Assembly: GCA_013178295.1 (NCBI GenBank)
Contig: JABLWW010000011.1
Coordinates: forward strand, 304,052-368,051
DNA length: 64,000 bases
Direction of reading: 5' to 3'
Origin: Anaerolineae bacterium
Lineage (GTDB): Bacteria; Chloroflexota; Anaerolineae; Anaerolineales; Anaerolineaceae
A model generated the notes under the pieces. That model worked only from the letters and a program-made list of their open reading frames with translations, searched no databases and was not told where the DNA came from. Below are positions 54,102 through 62,349 of the stretch, piece after piece (within the stretch, counting starts at the first letter, position 1; each line of letters opens with the position of its first letter). A program made the translations under genes and the position numbers.

Positions 54102-55379
54102 ATGGGCAAACGTAAGGCAAAATCTCCCAAAACCCAACACGCTGCCAGACCGCAAACGTCGCTTGCTGATGATAGCGTACTCGAGGCGCGTAAAAACCCC
54201 ATACCGATTAATGTGTTTGGTGAACTGGGGATAGACCTGGATCAGGAAGTCATGCAGCAGATGGATAACGCAGCCCGCCTGCCGGTGGCAGAGAAGGCAG
54301 CCATTATGCCAGATGGGCATCTGGGTTATGCGTTGCCAATTGGCGGTGTTATTGCGCTCAACAATGCCGTCAGTCCCTCTTTTGTTGGCTATGACATTGC
54401 CTGCAGAATGACGCTCACCATCCTGGATATGCCCTGGGGCGAGTTCCTTGAACACCGCCGCAAACTTGCAGCGGATATGCAAGCAGTAACACGCTTTGGG
54501 GTTGGAGCGGGTTTTCATGGAAAAGACCGCCGTGAGCACCCGGTGATGGATGACCCGCTTTGGAGTCAACTGCCAGCACTGCGTGAACACCGCTCGCTGG
54601 CGGCGGAGCAGCTTGGGTCGTCAGGCGGTGGGAATCACTTTGTTGACGCGCTGATTGGCGAGGTCGTAGCAGAAGCCGAATGGATGCCCTTGCCGGTGGG
54701 TAGCAAATTTGTTGCTTTGATGTCGCATAGCGGCTCACGCGGCACGGGCAATAAGCTGGCACAATATTACGTCAGGCTGGCAAAACAGGAGTTGCAGGGA
54801 AAGATAAGAGGTATTCCATCAGGGTACGAATGGCTTCCGCTAGACAGTGAAGCTGGTCAGGAATACTGGAAGGTGATGCAGCTTATGGGGCGTTATGCCC
54901 AGGCGAATCATCATCTGATACACGACCTGTTTCTCAAACGAACCGGCCTTTCGCAGATTGCGCGATGGGAAAACCATCACAATTTTGCTTTTCTTGAGGA
55001 TGGGCTGGTAGTACACCGCAAAGGCGCTACGCCAGCACGTCAGGGGCAGGTAGGCATCATACCAGGGTCTTCGGGCACACCCAGTTACCTGGTTGAAGGT
55101 CTGGGAAACCCGGAGGCTTTGCACTCCTCCAGTCATGGCGCCGGGCGGCAGCGTAGCCGCCATGCTGCCCGCAAGGAGTTTGATTATCAATCCTTTAGCG
55201 AGCACATGCGCAAGCACGATATCCTTGCAATTGGCGTTGCTCAGGATGAGACCTTTATGGCGTACAAAGATATCGAACGCGTCATGGCATTGCAGGAAGG
55301 AATTCTTGTACGCACCATTGCGAAGATGTACCCCACTGTGGTGATTATGGGCGCAGGAAAAGCGGACGATGGAGATTAA
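54102..55379 (+). CDS. rtcB: RtcB family RNA ligase
   Basis: A 425-residue RtcB-type protein. RtcB joins RNA 2',3'-cyclic phosphate (or 3'-phosphate) and 5'-OH ends using GTP and Mn2+. Metal and guanylate motifs are visible: Asp and Cys in GYDIACRM, SSGGGNHFVD, SHSGSRG, NHHNF and the guanylated His in SHGAGRQRSR. The sequence differs from E. coli RtcB (GYDIACRM instead of a GVDIGCG type), so it may be an RtcB2-like branch in tRNA or rRNA repair. A start two codons after an in-frame GTG-ATA-GAT is used. Divergent from the tRNA-Ala pair. Confidence 0.9.
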   Translation: MGKRKAKSPKTQHAARPQTSLADDSVLEARKNPIPINVFGELGIDLDQEVMQQMDNAARLPVAEKAAIMPDGHLGYALPIGGVIALNNAVSPSFVGYDIACRMTLTILDMPWGEFLEHRRKLAADMQAVTRFGVGAGFHGKDRREHPVMDDPLWSQLPALREHRSLAAEQLGSSGGGNHFVDALIGEVVAEAEWMPLPVGSKFVALMSHSGSRGTGNKLAQYYVRLAKQELQGKIRGIPSGYEWLPLDSEAGQEYWKVMQLMGRYAQANHHLIHDLFLKRTGLSQIARWENHHNFAFLEDGLVVHRKGATPARQGQVGIIPGSSGTPSYLVEGLGNPEALHSSSHGAGRQRSRHAARKEFDYQSFSEHMRKHDILAIGVAQDETFMAYKDIERVMALQEGILVRTIAKMYPTVVIMGAGKADDGD

Positions 55380-55418
55380 GCAACATCAGAAAAGAACAAG
55401 GACTTGAGAAAACATAAG

Positions 55419-56492
55419 ATGAAAAATGTGCTGATCACAGGCGGCGCCGGTTTTATCGGTGCAAACTTTGTGCATTATCTGCTAAACGCAGAGCCAGATG
55501 TGCAAATTATCAATCTCGATGCTCTGACATACGCCGGTAATCTGGAAAATCTAGCGGACCTGAGAGATAACCCAAGACACATCTTTGTTGTGGGAGACAT
55601 CTGTGATCAGGAATTGGTGAACAGTCTCTTCCACGACCACAGAATTGATACAGTTGTGCATTTTGCCGCCGAGTCGCATGTTGATCGTTCTATTCTTGGA
55701 CCCGGGCAGTTTGTGCAAACCAATATTGTGGGCACCTTTACCCTTTTGGAAGCCGCCCGGCGCAGCTGGCTGATTGAAAAACGGTTGCCTGCTGAGACAG
55801 TGCGTTTTCACCATGTTTCAACCGATGAGGTGTTTGGTTCTCTCCAACCCGGCGAACCAGCCTGGACGGAAGACACCCCGTATGCGCCGCATTCGCCCTA
55901 TTCTGCTTCTAAAGCTGCCAGCGACCACCTGGTGCGCTCTTATTTTTACACCTACGGCTTGCCAGTTACCATCAGCAACTGCTCGAATAACTATGGCCCT
56001 TATCAATTTCCCGAAAAGCTGATCCCGCTTATGATTCTCAATGCGCTGGAGGGCAAACCCTTACCTGTATATGGTGACGGAAAACAGGTGCGCGATTGGC
56101 TTTATGTGGAGGATCATTGCGCGGCGATTTACCGCATTCTGCAGGCTGGGAAAACTGGCGAAACCTACAACATTGGGGGAAATAATCAGCCAACCAATCT
56201 GGAAATCGTGCATACTATCTGCCGTATATTAGATCAGCTGTGTCCAGATTCCCCCCACTATCCGCATGCACATCTGATCAAGTTTGTGGCTGACCGTCCT
56301 GGACATGACCGCCGCTATGCAATGGATATCACTAAGATAACATCTGAGCTCGGATGGCAGCCTCAGGAAGACTTAAACAGCGGGCTGGACAAAACAGTGC
56401 AATGGTATCTCACGCGCCCTGAATGGGTGCGTTCTATCACAGAGCGCGAGGACTACCAGAGCTGGATGAAAAGCAATTATGCCAACCGCTAG
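55419..56492 (+). CDS. rfbB: dTDP-glucose 4,6-dehydratase
   Basis: A 357-residue NAD-dependent extended SDR that converts dTDP-glucose to the 4-keto-6-deoxy sugar for rhamnose and other deoxysugars. [37 protein letters not shown] (catalytic Tyr-Lys) and [15 protein letters not shown] are diagnostic. The other dTDP-rhamnose genes are not adjacent. ATG at 55419 fits the Rossmann start better than an in-frame TTG at 55404. Confidence 0.95.
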   Translation: MKNVLITGGAGFIGANFVHYLLNAEPDVQIINLDALTYAGNLENLADLRDNPRHIFVVGDICDQELVNSLFHDHRIDTVVHFAAESHVDRSILGPGQFVQTNIVGTFTLLEAARRSWLIEKRLPAETVRFHHVSTDEVFGSLQPGEPAWTEDTPYAPHSPYSASKAASDHLVRSYFYTYGLPVTISNCSNNYGPYQFPEKLIPLMILNALEGKPLPVYGDGKQVRDWLYVEDHCAAIYRILQAGKTGETYNIGGNNQPTNLEIVHTICRILDQLCPDSPHYPHAHLIKFVADRPGHDRRYAMDITKITSELGWQPQEDLNSGLDKTVQWYLTRPEWVRSITEREDYQSWMKSNYANR

Positions 56493-56504
56493 AAAATTAC
56501 CTGT

Positions 56505-57746
56505 ATGCCGTATGCCAACGAATACACCGTAGAACTGACTTCTTTTGTCTATGGCGGGGAATGCATGGGCAGGCTGCCAGATGGGCGCGCGGTGTTTATC
56601 CCGTATACCCTACCGGGCGAGCGTGTGCGGGCGCGCTTGGTTGAGGAAAAGCCTCATTTTGCGCGGGCTGCGCTGTTAGAAGTTCTATCGCCCGCGCCAC
56701 AACGAATGACACCGCGCTGTCCCCATTTCACCGTATGTGGCGGTTGCCACTATCAGCATCTCGACTACACACAGCAAGTCACCGTAAAAGAAGAGATTCT
56801 CCGCCAGCAATTGCAACGCATTGCTGGAATTGCCAACCCACCGCTGATGGCAATGCAACCTTCTCCTCAGGCGTGGAATTACCGAAATTCAGCACAATTC
56901 CATTTGACACCACGAGGAAAGTTGGGATTCCAGGCGGCAGGTTCACATGATGTGGTGGAAATTGGCGAATGTCATCTTTTGGATGCCTGGCTGGAAGATG
57001 CCTGGCGCTCTCTGGATATCGAAGGGACAGATATTCATCTGGTAGAAACGCGCTGTAACGCAGCAGGAGATGTATTGGTCATCCTGCATGGAAATGAGGC
57101 GCAACCCCCCTCGCTGTATTTAGACATTCCCTTTTCCGTTGTGCATATCAGCCCATACGGAGAAGTCATCCTGGCAGGGGAAAATCATTTGGCGCAGGTC
57201 GTTGCCGACCGCTCTTTCTCAGTTTCAGCAGCCTCGTTCTTCCAGATAAACACGCCACAGGCAGAAGCGATGGTATCCTTTGTGTTGGCTTGCCTCCCCG
57301 ATCTGGGAGGGGCGTCGGTGATGGATGTTTACTGTGGTGTGGGTCTATTCAGCGCATTTTTAGCCCCGCAGGCACATAGAGTGATTGGTATCGAATCCTC
57401 ACCGTCTGCTTGTCTGGATTTTGCCATCAATCTGAACGAATTCGACAATGTGGTGCTGTATGAAGGGGCGGCAGAACGAATATTGCCTGCGCTGAATGAG
57501 CACATCGATATCGTTATTGTAGACCCGCCGCGCTCCGGCTTGGCATCCAAAGCATTGAATGCCCTGTTGAATTTGTCTCCTCCACTATTGGTATATGTTT
57601 CCTGTGATCCTTCTACATTGGCACGCGACGCCAAACGCCTGCTGGCGGGCGGTTATCATCTGCAACAGGTGCAACCTTTTGATATGTTCCCGCAAACCCA
57701 TCACATTGAAAGCATCAGCTTGTTTGAATGCTTTTCGGATCGTTAG
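56505..57746 (+). CDS. TrmA/RlmD-family RNA (uracil-5)-methyltransferase
   Basis: A 413-residue SAM-dependent m5U methyltransferase. The N-terminal TRAM domain (about 1-55) is followed by a [4Fe-4S] motif CPHFTVCGGC (C-x5-C-x2-C), FFQINTPQAE, the SAM loop DVYCGVGLFS, VDPPRSGL and the catalytic Cys in YVSCDPSTLARD. Which uridine it modifies (23S rRNA or tRNA) cannot be told. It starts 12 bp after rfbB. Confidence 0.92.
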   Translation: MPYANEYTVELTSFVYGGECMGRLPDGRAVFIPYTLPGERVRARLVEEKPHFARAALLEVLSPAPQRMTPRCPHFTVCGGCHYQHLDYTQQVTVKEEILRQQLQRIAGIANPPLMAMQPSPQAWNYRNSAQFHLTPRGKLGFQAAGSHDVVEIGECHLLDAWLEDAWRSLDIEGTDIHLVETRCNAAGDVLVILHGNEAQPPSLYLDIPFSVVHISPYGEVILAGENHLAQVVADRSFSVSAASFFQINTPQAEAMVSFVLACLPDLGGASVMDVYCGVGLFSAFLAPQAHRVIGIESSPSACLDFAINLNEFDNVVLYEGAAERILPALNEHIDIVIVDPPRSGLASKALNALLNLSPPLLVYVSCDPSTLARDAKRLLAGGYHLQQVQPFDMFPQTHHIESISLFECFSDR

Positions 57747-58759
57747 CGGTGGTTAAGCACCTGCCATAGCCCAATCAATAACCCTAGTATCCCCATTGCC
57801 ATCCAGAAAGCGTACGGAACTCTGCCCTCTTGGCGCGCCTCGGCTTGGGTGATAAGCATCTCTGAAGGAGAAGGTGTTTGCCCTGAAACAGCTGGAACTG
57901 ATGGTGTTGCTGTAACCGTCAGGAGATGATTGGTTGCTTCAACAAATCCTGTAGGCGCAGCCGCAGAAGTGCTTGGCGTGGGCGGTGCGGCAGAAGGAAT
58001 CAGCAGTTTCTGCCCGATATACACTGTGTTGGTATCTGGCGGCAGATTGTTCAGTTGAATAATATCCTTGATTTTTGTGCCATACGCAATGGCAATTGCC
58101 CACAGGCTCTGCCCCTGTTTCACCGTGTGCACTCTGGAACCGTCTGGCTGTGGCGTTACGGTTTGAACAGCAAAAATAAGCTGCGAATAGTCAAAGGTTG
58201 GGCTTGGAGTAATGCCCGGTGTGCCGCCCTTTGCCGGTGTGGAGCGCTGGCAAGGAAGATCACTTGAGTAGGCAGCATGGAGAATAATATACACCTCTCC
58301 AGCGCTACCCTGCGCAATGCCCACGCCCACATCGCAGTAATAAGAATTGGTCATCGGCTTGCTATGAATCTCATCTGCCCAAGCGTTGAAGACCACATCT
58401 TGGGCTGTGGTGGATGCCCCGCCGATGGTAAAGTTCTCGGTTGCCCAGATCACTGTACCTCCCCCATAACCGGCAGCCGCTATCCGCTCTTTTACACCGC
58501 CAATATGACCAGAAGCCTGGCTGGCTGCCATTGTCTCAGCAGTTGCCTGTGCGGTGCTCATCAAGATTGCATTGGTGTTGAGCGGTCTAAGCCCATTCTG
58601 GCTGCGCACCTGGTTGACAACATCAATCAATGCCTGAGGGGTGATCATTAGCGCCGCGGGTGTGCCATTGCCAGCCTGTGGCGGGTTAACGGTTGCGCCG
58701 GTGAAGAATGCCCAGAGGGCAAACAGCCTGAAAATGAATGCGGCAAATATGTCTAACAT
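57743..58759 (-). CDS. CAP-domain protein with LysM and C-terminal membrane segment
   Basis: A 338-residue exported protein: hydrophobic N-terminus (1-25), CAP/SCP domain (about 40-170, with GHIGGVKERI, WATENF, YCDVGVGIA), a LysM peptidoglycan-binding module (about 208-255, TVKQGQSLWAIA, LNNLPPDTNTVYIGQKL), a Pro/Thr-rich spacer and a C-terminal membrane helix. Probably bridges membrane and cell wall. It overlaps the upstream convergent gene by 4 bp. Confidence 0.9.
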   Translation of the reverse strand: MLDIFAAFIFRLFALWAFFTGATVNPPQAGNGTPAALMITPQALIDVVNQVRSQNGLRPLNTNAILMSTAQATAETMAASQASGHIGGVKERIAAAGYGGGTVIWATENFTIGGASTTAQDVVFNAWADEIHSKPMTNSYYCDVGVGIAQGSAGEVYIILHAAYSSDLPCQRSTPAKGGTPGITPSPTFDYSQLIFAVQTVTPQPDGSRVHTVKQGQSLWAIAIAYGTKIKDIIQLNNLPPDTNTVYIGQKLLIPSAAPPTPSTSAAAPTGFVEATNHLLTVTATPSVPAVSGQTPSPSEMLITQAEARQEGRVPYAFWMAMGILGLLIGLWQVLNHR

Positions 58760-58919
58760 CGCACCTGCTATTTTACTCCCAAAGCCGACATGAGAAAAAA
58801 CCTTTTCGGTACGATTCTTGCACTAGAGTTATCGAATCAAAGAATCACAAGCAAGCTGACATATATGCCCATGGTGTACCCGTCAATATCTAGCCCCAAA
58901 AAGATGTCAGGAGGTTTTG

Positions 58920-59852
58920 ATGCCCGCTCCAAATAAATTACTGATCATAACGGCGCTGCTGATACTCAGCCTGCTTGCCTGCAGCTTTCCGCTTCAGGTA
59001 GCGGTGATGATGGAATCGCCAACGCCAGATTACACCGTCACGGCAATTATCCAGCAGGTAACCCAGCAGAGCAAGGACAGGGAAGCCACGGCCAACGCGC
59101 CGACCCCTGTACCTACCGAGACCATGATGCCTCCACCACCGCCTCCGCCCCCTACTGCCACTCCACCGCCGTTACCCACCGCCACAACAGTCGTATACCC
59201 CCAGCGTCCCGGCGGGGTTTTCACTGCTGCGCCTTTTGCCCCAACGATTGATGGCAGCTTCAGCGAATGGACAGCACCGGAATACCCGGTGACTTCCCTA
59301 AACGCCCAGATTGGATCAACATATTGGAGCGGCGCCAATGACCTCAGTGGGAAGTTTCGCGCTGCATGGGATATGCAAAACCTGTATATCGCTGTAACTG
59401 TGGTTGACGACATCTATGCTCAACGCGCAACCCAGGGCAACATTTATCTGGGCGACAGTGTTGAGATACAGCTGGATGCCGACCTGTACGGTGATTTCTA
59501 TGTCAATTATCTGACCAATGATGATTACCAGCTGGGCATTTCTCCTGGATATGTCAATACCAATGGTGCCAAGGAGGCGTATCTGTATTATCCAAGTTCT
59601 ATTCAGGGTTCACGCCCCCAGATCAACATCGCCTCCGTAAAAACTGCCGAGGGCTATCTGCTGGAGGCTGCTATCCCGTGGGCTGTTTTTGGAGTTGTCC
59701 CCTCGAGCGGGGCGCGCTATGGATTTGCCCTCTCCATCTCGGATAACGACAGTGCGACGAAGAATTTGCAACAGTCGTTTGTGTCCAGCACGCCAGGGCG
59801 CAAACTGCTCAACCCGACCACCTGGAGCGAATTGCTGCTCAAAGCCCCATAA
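58920..59852 (+). CDS. Lipoprotein with CBM9-like sugar-binding domain
   Basis: A 310-residue lipoprotein with lipobox LLAC (Cys at about 21), a Pro-rich spacer (about 60-95, with a run of Pro), and a C-terminal domain resembling family 9 carbohydrate-binding modules (IDGSFSEW, AAWDMQNLYIAVTVVDD, DSVEIQLDADLYGDF, AIPWAVFG). ATG at 58920 has AGGAGG five bases upstream. It may be a surface-bound glycan-binding protein. Confidence 0.86.
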   Translation: MPAPNKLLIITALLILSLLACSFPLQVAVMMESPTPDYTVTAIIQQVTQQSKDREATANAPTPVPTETMMPPPPPPPPTATPPPLPTATTVVYPQRPGGVFTAAPFAPTIDGSFSEWTAPEYPVTSLNAQIGSTYWSGANDLSGKFRAAWDMQNLYIAVTVVDDIYAQRATQGNIYLGDSVEIQLDADLYGDFYVNYLTNDDYQLGISPGYVNTNGAKEAYLYYPSSIQGSRPQINIASVKTAEGYLLEAAIPWAVFGVVPSSGARYGFALSISDNDSATKNLQQSFVSSTPGRKLLNPTTWSELLLKAP

Positions 59853-59892
59853 CCGCGACTCTCTGCGCTTGGGTTCTCCTCTCCCAACCAAC

Positions 59893-59919
59893 TGCCCCTC
59901 TTCATCCAGAAGAGGGGCA
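59893..59919 (+). terminator. Hairpin after the CBM9 lipoprotein gene
   Basis: A perfect 10-bp stem (59893-59902 with 59910-59919) with a 7-nt loop, 40 bp after the stop. The tail is T-poor (ACTTGCTTCTT), so it is a likely but not ideal terminator. Confidence 0.6.
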
Positions 59920-59969
59920 ACTTGCTTCTTAGGGATAAAACAGTCCATCTAAAAAACTCTCAAAAAATA

Positions 59970-59998
59970 TTGTCGTTCGCGGTTGCTACTGGTATAAT
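59970..59998 (+). promoter_or_regulatory. tRNA-Thr promoter
   Basis: TTGTCG (59970-59975), 17-bp spacer, TATAAT (59993-59998), 16 bp before the tRNA-Thr 5' end. Confidence 0.8.
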
Positions 59999-60014
59999 AC
60001 CTCTTCGTAGCTGT

Positions 60015-60087
60015 GCCACCGTAGCTCAGCTGGCAGAGCAGGCGTTTCGTAAACGTCAGGTCATGGGTTCGAATCCCATCGGTGGCT
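60015..60087 (+). tRNA. tRNA-Thr (CGT)
   Basis: A 73-nt cloverleaf: acceptor GCCACCG/CGGTGGC, D arm GCTC-GAGC, anticodon loop TTCGTAA (anticodon CGT, reads ACG), T loop TTCGAAT, discriminator T. CCA is not encoded. A short T run follows. Confidence 0.96.
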
Positions 60088-60124
60088 TTTTGTATGTATG
60101 TAGAGGTTATATGCAAAAAACCTG

Positions 60125-60290
60125 CATTTAACCGCCATATATAGTGGTCTATGGTGTTGTAACCCCTGCATGTAGGGCGGGTGGGACTTGAACCCACAAG
60201 GTGTTGCCACCGGCGGATTTTAAGTAAGAACTCTTGTTCTAATTTTGACAACGGTAGATGTACGGGCTTCCCACCATATAACCGCCATAT
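60125..60290 (+). repeat. Direct repeat pair around the attachment site
   Basis: CATnTAACCGCCATAT occurs at 60125-60140 and 60275-60290, exactly 150 bp apart, with one mismatch in 16. The tRNA-Leu fragment lies between them. They may be recombinase or accessory-protein sites. One copy falls on the presumed host side of the core, which does not fit a simple att model. Confidence 0.5.
60173..60224 (-). pseudogene. 3' fragment of tRNA-Leu (TAA): attachment site of the element
   Basis: On the minus strand 52 nt match the 3' part of a tRNA-Leu: anticodon loop CTTAAAA (anticodon TAA), stem half TCCGC, long variable arm GGTGGCAACACC, T arm GTGGG-TTCAAGT-CCCAC, acceptor half CCGCCCT and discriminator A. 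The 5' half is missing; bases before the loop do not pair with TCCGC. This is what integration into a tRNA-Leu gene leaves at one end. Confidence 0.85.
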
Positions 60291-60392
60291 TTGGCGTACT
60301 TTCAATAAATTTTCAAGTGACGATTCTGCTTAGTCCGCAGGTATTGCTCCACTCATTTTATTGGATTCGACCAGAGAGTAAAGAGCAAAAAC

Positions 60393-60426
60393 TCACCATT
60401 GTAAGGTGACAAAAGTCGTGTATAAT
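60393..60426 (+). promoter_or_regulatory. Integrase promoter with overlapping palindromic operator
   Basis: TTGTAA (60399-60404), 16-bp spacer, TATAAT (60421-60426). A perfect palindrome TCACC-N7-GGTGA (60393-60409) covers the -35, placed where a repressor would block RNA polymerase. No repressor gene is seen in the window. Confidence 0.65.
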
Positions 60427-60471
60427 AGATTATGATAATGTCCCTTATAGAAAGTTGTATGAGGTGATACC

Positions 60472-61386
60472 ATGAGCGAACAAACCGCAATCGTAGTGAA
60501 GGATAATCCGCAAGCTATCATTAGCCTTGTCATTGACGGTCTGAATTCTCCGCACTCCAAGCGCGCCTACGGAAAAGCCTTATCCGATTTTATGAACTGG
60601 TATATGGCGGAGGGTAAACCAGGTCTAAGCAAGATGACCGTACAGCGGTATAAAGCCGTCCTGCAAGGGCGTGGTCTTTCGCCTTCTGCGGTAAACCTGG
60701 CTTTGTCTGCTATTCGCAAGTTAGGGCAAGAAGCGGCTGACAACGGCTTGATTGAACAATCGCTTGCCAATGGTGTTGCACGGGTAAAGGGCGTCAAGAT
60801 GCAGGGTGTACGTGCCGGCAACTGGCTGACGCGTGAGCAAGCGCAAGAGCTTCTCAATTTGCCAGACACCACCACCTTGAAGGGTATGCGTGATAGGGCA
60901 GTCCTTGCGGTAATGATAGGCGGCGGTCTGCGTAGGTCTGAAGTGGCAAACCTAAAACTAGAGCAAATCGTGCAGCGTGAAGGTAGGTGGGTCATCATCG
61001 ACCTTTTGGGAAAAGGCAATCGCGTTCGGACTGTGCCGATACCATCCTGGACAAAAGCCGCCATTGACGCATGGACACAAGCGGCTGGAATTACCAGCGG
61101 GCTGGTGTTTTGTGCAATCAATAAAGGCGGTAGGCTGGCGCATGAGGGCATGACGGCGCAGGCGGTTCGTGATGTAGTAGTCAGTCATGGCAAAAAGATG
61201 GGCATCCATCTTGCGGCGCATGACCTACGGCGCACGTTCGCCAGATTGGCGCGCAAGGGCGGAGCGGGTCTAGACCAGATACAGTTATCTCTAGGACATG
61301 CAAGTATCAAAACAACAGAAAGATATTTAGGCGTAACACAAGATTTAATGGATGCACCCTGCGATAGGTTAGGAGTAAAACTATGA
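60472..61386 (+). CDS. Tyrosine recombinase / integrase
   Basis: A 304-residue site-specific recombinase. The N-terminal SAM-like core-binding domain (about 14-105) is followed by the catalytic domain with all key residues: R154 (GLRRSE), K181 (GKGNR), H250 and R253 (HDLRRT), H276 (LGHASI) and nucleophile Y285. XerC/D-like in size, without an obvious arm-binding domain. ATG at 60472 has GAGGTGA just upstream. Its stop overlaps the next start as ATGA, so the next protein is translationally coupled. Confidence 0.94.
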   Translation: MSEQTAIVVKDNPQAIISLVIDGLNSPHSKRAYGKALSDFMNWYMAEGKPGLSKMTVQRYKAVLQGRGLSPSAVNLALSAIRKLGQEAADNGLIEQSLANGVARVKGVKMQGVRAGNWLTREQAQELLNLPDTTTLKGMRDRAVLAVMIGGGLRRSEVANLKLEQIVQREGRWVIIDLLGKGNRVRTVPIPSWTKAAIDAWTQAAGITSGLVFCAINKGGRLAHEGMTAQAVRDVVVSHGKKMGIHLAAHDLRRTFARLARKGGAGLDQIQLSLGHASIKTTERYLGVTQDLMDAPCDRLGVKL

Positions 61387-61889
61387 GCATGAGAGAGCTT
61401 GAGACAAGGATTTTGCGTGAACTGCGCAAAATGCGACCGCAGATAGAAGCCGAACTGGTTCAAAGGAATGACGGCTTTGCTGAATTTAGGGTTGACTGCT
61501 TTTTTATGAAAGATGACGTCCTCCATTCAGAGAGGATAGGGTTTCTATACCTATGGTTCGATAAGGGAAAACTACATTTTGAAATGCAGGATAATTCCAT
61601 CAGAAAAGTGCGAGAAGCGCCTATTGGGATTGAGGACATCTATAAGCGGCTGACTGCCGTTCCTGGTCTGCTTGAGCAAACAACTCGACAAGGCGGGTGC
61701 ACACAGAAAACAGAAATGCGGTTCGAGCAATTTGAACGAATCCGGGCGGAAAACCCGACTTTCACAATGGAGCAGGTCTCCGCGCGCTACAACGAACTTT
61801 TTGCAGAAGACTGCTTCACGACAGGCGACACTGTCAGGAACACCTATCGCCTAATGAACGTAAGATGGAAAAAAAGTAAAAAGCGGTAA
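61383..61889 (+). CDS. Unknown protein coupled to the integrase
   Basis: A 168-residue soluble protein, first coupled to the integrase stop by ATGA. Residues 1-90 look alpha/beta (EFRVDCFFMKDD, IGFLYLWFDKGKLHFEM). The C-terminal 60 residues are helical and basic (KKSKKR end), possibly nucleic-acid binding. I do not recognise a family. Because it is made with the integrase it could be an accessory factor such as an excisionase or directionality factor, but this is only inferred from position. Confidence 0.7.
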   Translation: MSMRELETRILRELRKMRPQIEAELVQRNDGFAEFRVDCFFMKDDVLHSERIGFLYLWFDKGKLHFEMQDNSIRKVREAPIGIEDIYKRLTAVPGLLEQTTRQGGCTQKTEMRFEQFERIRAENPTFTMEQVSARYNELFAEDCFTTGDTVRNTYRLMNVRWKKSKKR

Positions 61890-61915
61890 AGTGGCAAAAT
61901 AACTGTTACCGGTTG

Positions 61916-61950
61916 ATAAACCTGCCAAAATGTTGGCAGGTTTATTTTTT
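61916..61950 (+). terminator. Strong intrinsic terminator, possibly an attenuator
   Basis: A perfect 13-bp stem (61916-61928 with 61933-61945), 4-nt loop and six T (61945-61950). Only five bases later the ribosome-binding site of the next gene begins (61955), so no promoter fits between. Any message for the next genes must cross this hairpin. Confidence 0.9.
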
Positions 61951-61965
61951 CTATGGAGGCGGAAC

Positions 61966-62349
61966 ATGCTAGAAGATGCAATCGTTCATTTAGCTGCTGA
62001 GCAGGAGGAGGTCTTGCTAAACTGCATAGTTGTCGCGCCAAAAACTGTTTCGCAAATCATTGGCGTCCAGCCGCCAAAAGTGAGTGAAGCGGCAAAACGA
62101 TTTTGGCATGAATTCTCGAAACAAAAGGACACAATCATGGCTTCTGATGATGATACGGCGACCCTGATTTGCCTTGACTGTGTGTTTTCGGCTGGCGCAA
62201 CTGACAAATATCTCAAGAGCGGTAGGTATGCGCTTGAAGGAACGACCGCTGAGGAAGCGGTGAGAGAAGCTTTGAAGAAGCTCGACATCTTACGGCAAGG
62301 CTGGGCAGCTTTGCGTATCATTCAAAAAGAGGTGGAAACATGGGCGTAG
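61966..62349 (+). CDS. Unknown small protein of the element
   Basis: A 127-residue protein with GGAGG six bases before ATG 61966. Residues 25-60 may form a helix-turn-helix-like region (VSQIIGVQPPKVSEAAKRF). Residues 85-127 have a motif-like TTAEEAVREALKKLD that resembles short HicB-like or similar segments, but this is not convincing. Its stop overlaps the ATPase start by 10 bp, so it is probably produced together with it and may act in its control or in replication. Confidence 0.65.
   Translation: MLEDAIVHLAAEQEEVLLNCIVVAPKTVSQIIGVQPPKVSEAAKRFWHEFSKQKDTIMASDDDTATLICLDCVFSAGATDKYLKSGRYALEGTTAEEAVREALKKLDILRQGWAALRIIQKEVETWA

Noticed and set aside
60105..60133. Terminator after tRNA-Thr
   Set aside because: An 11-bp near-palindrome (one mismatch) is present but lacks a T run on either strand; it may be a protein site instead.
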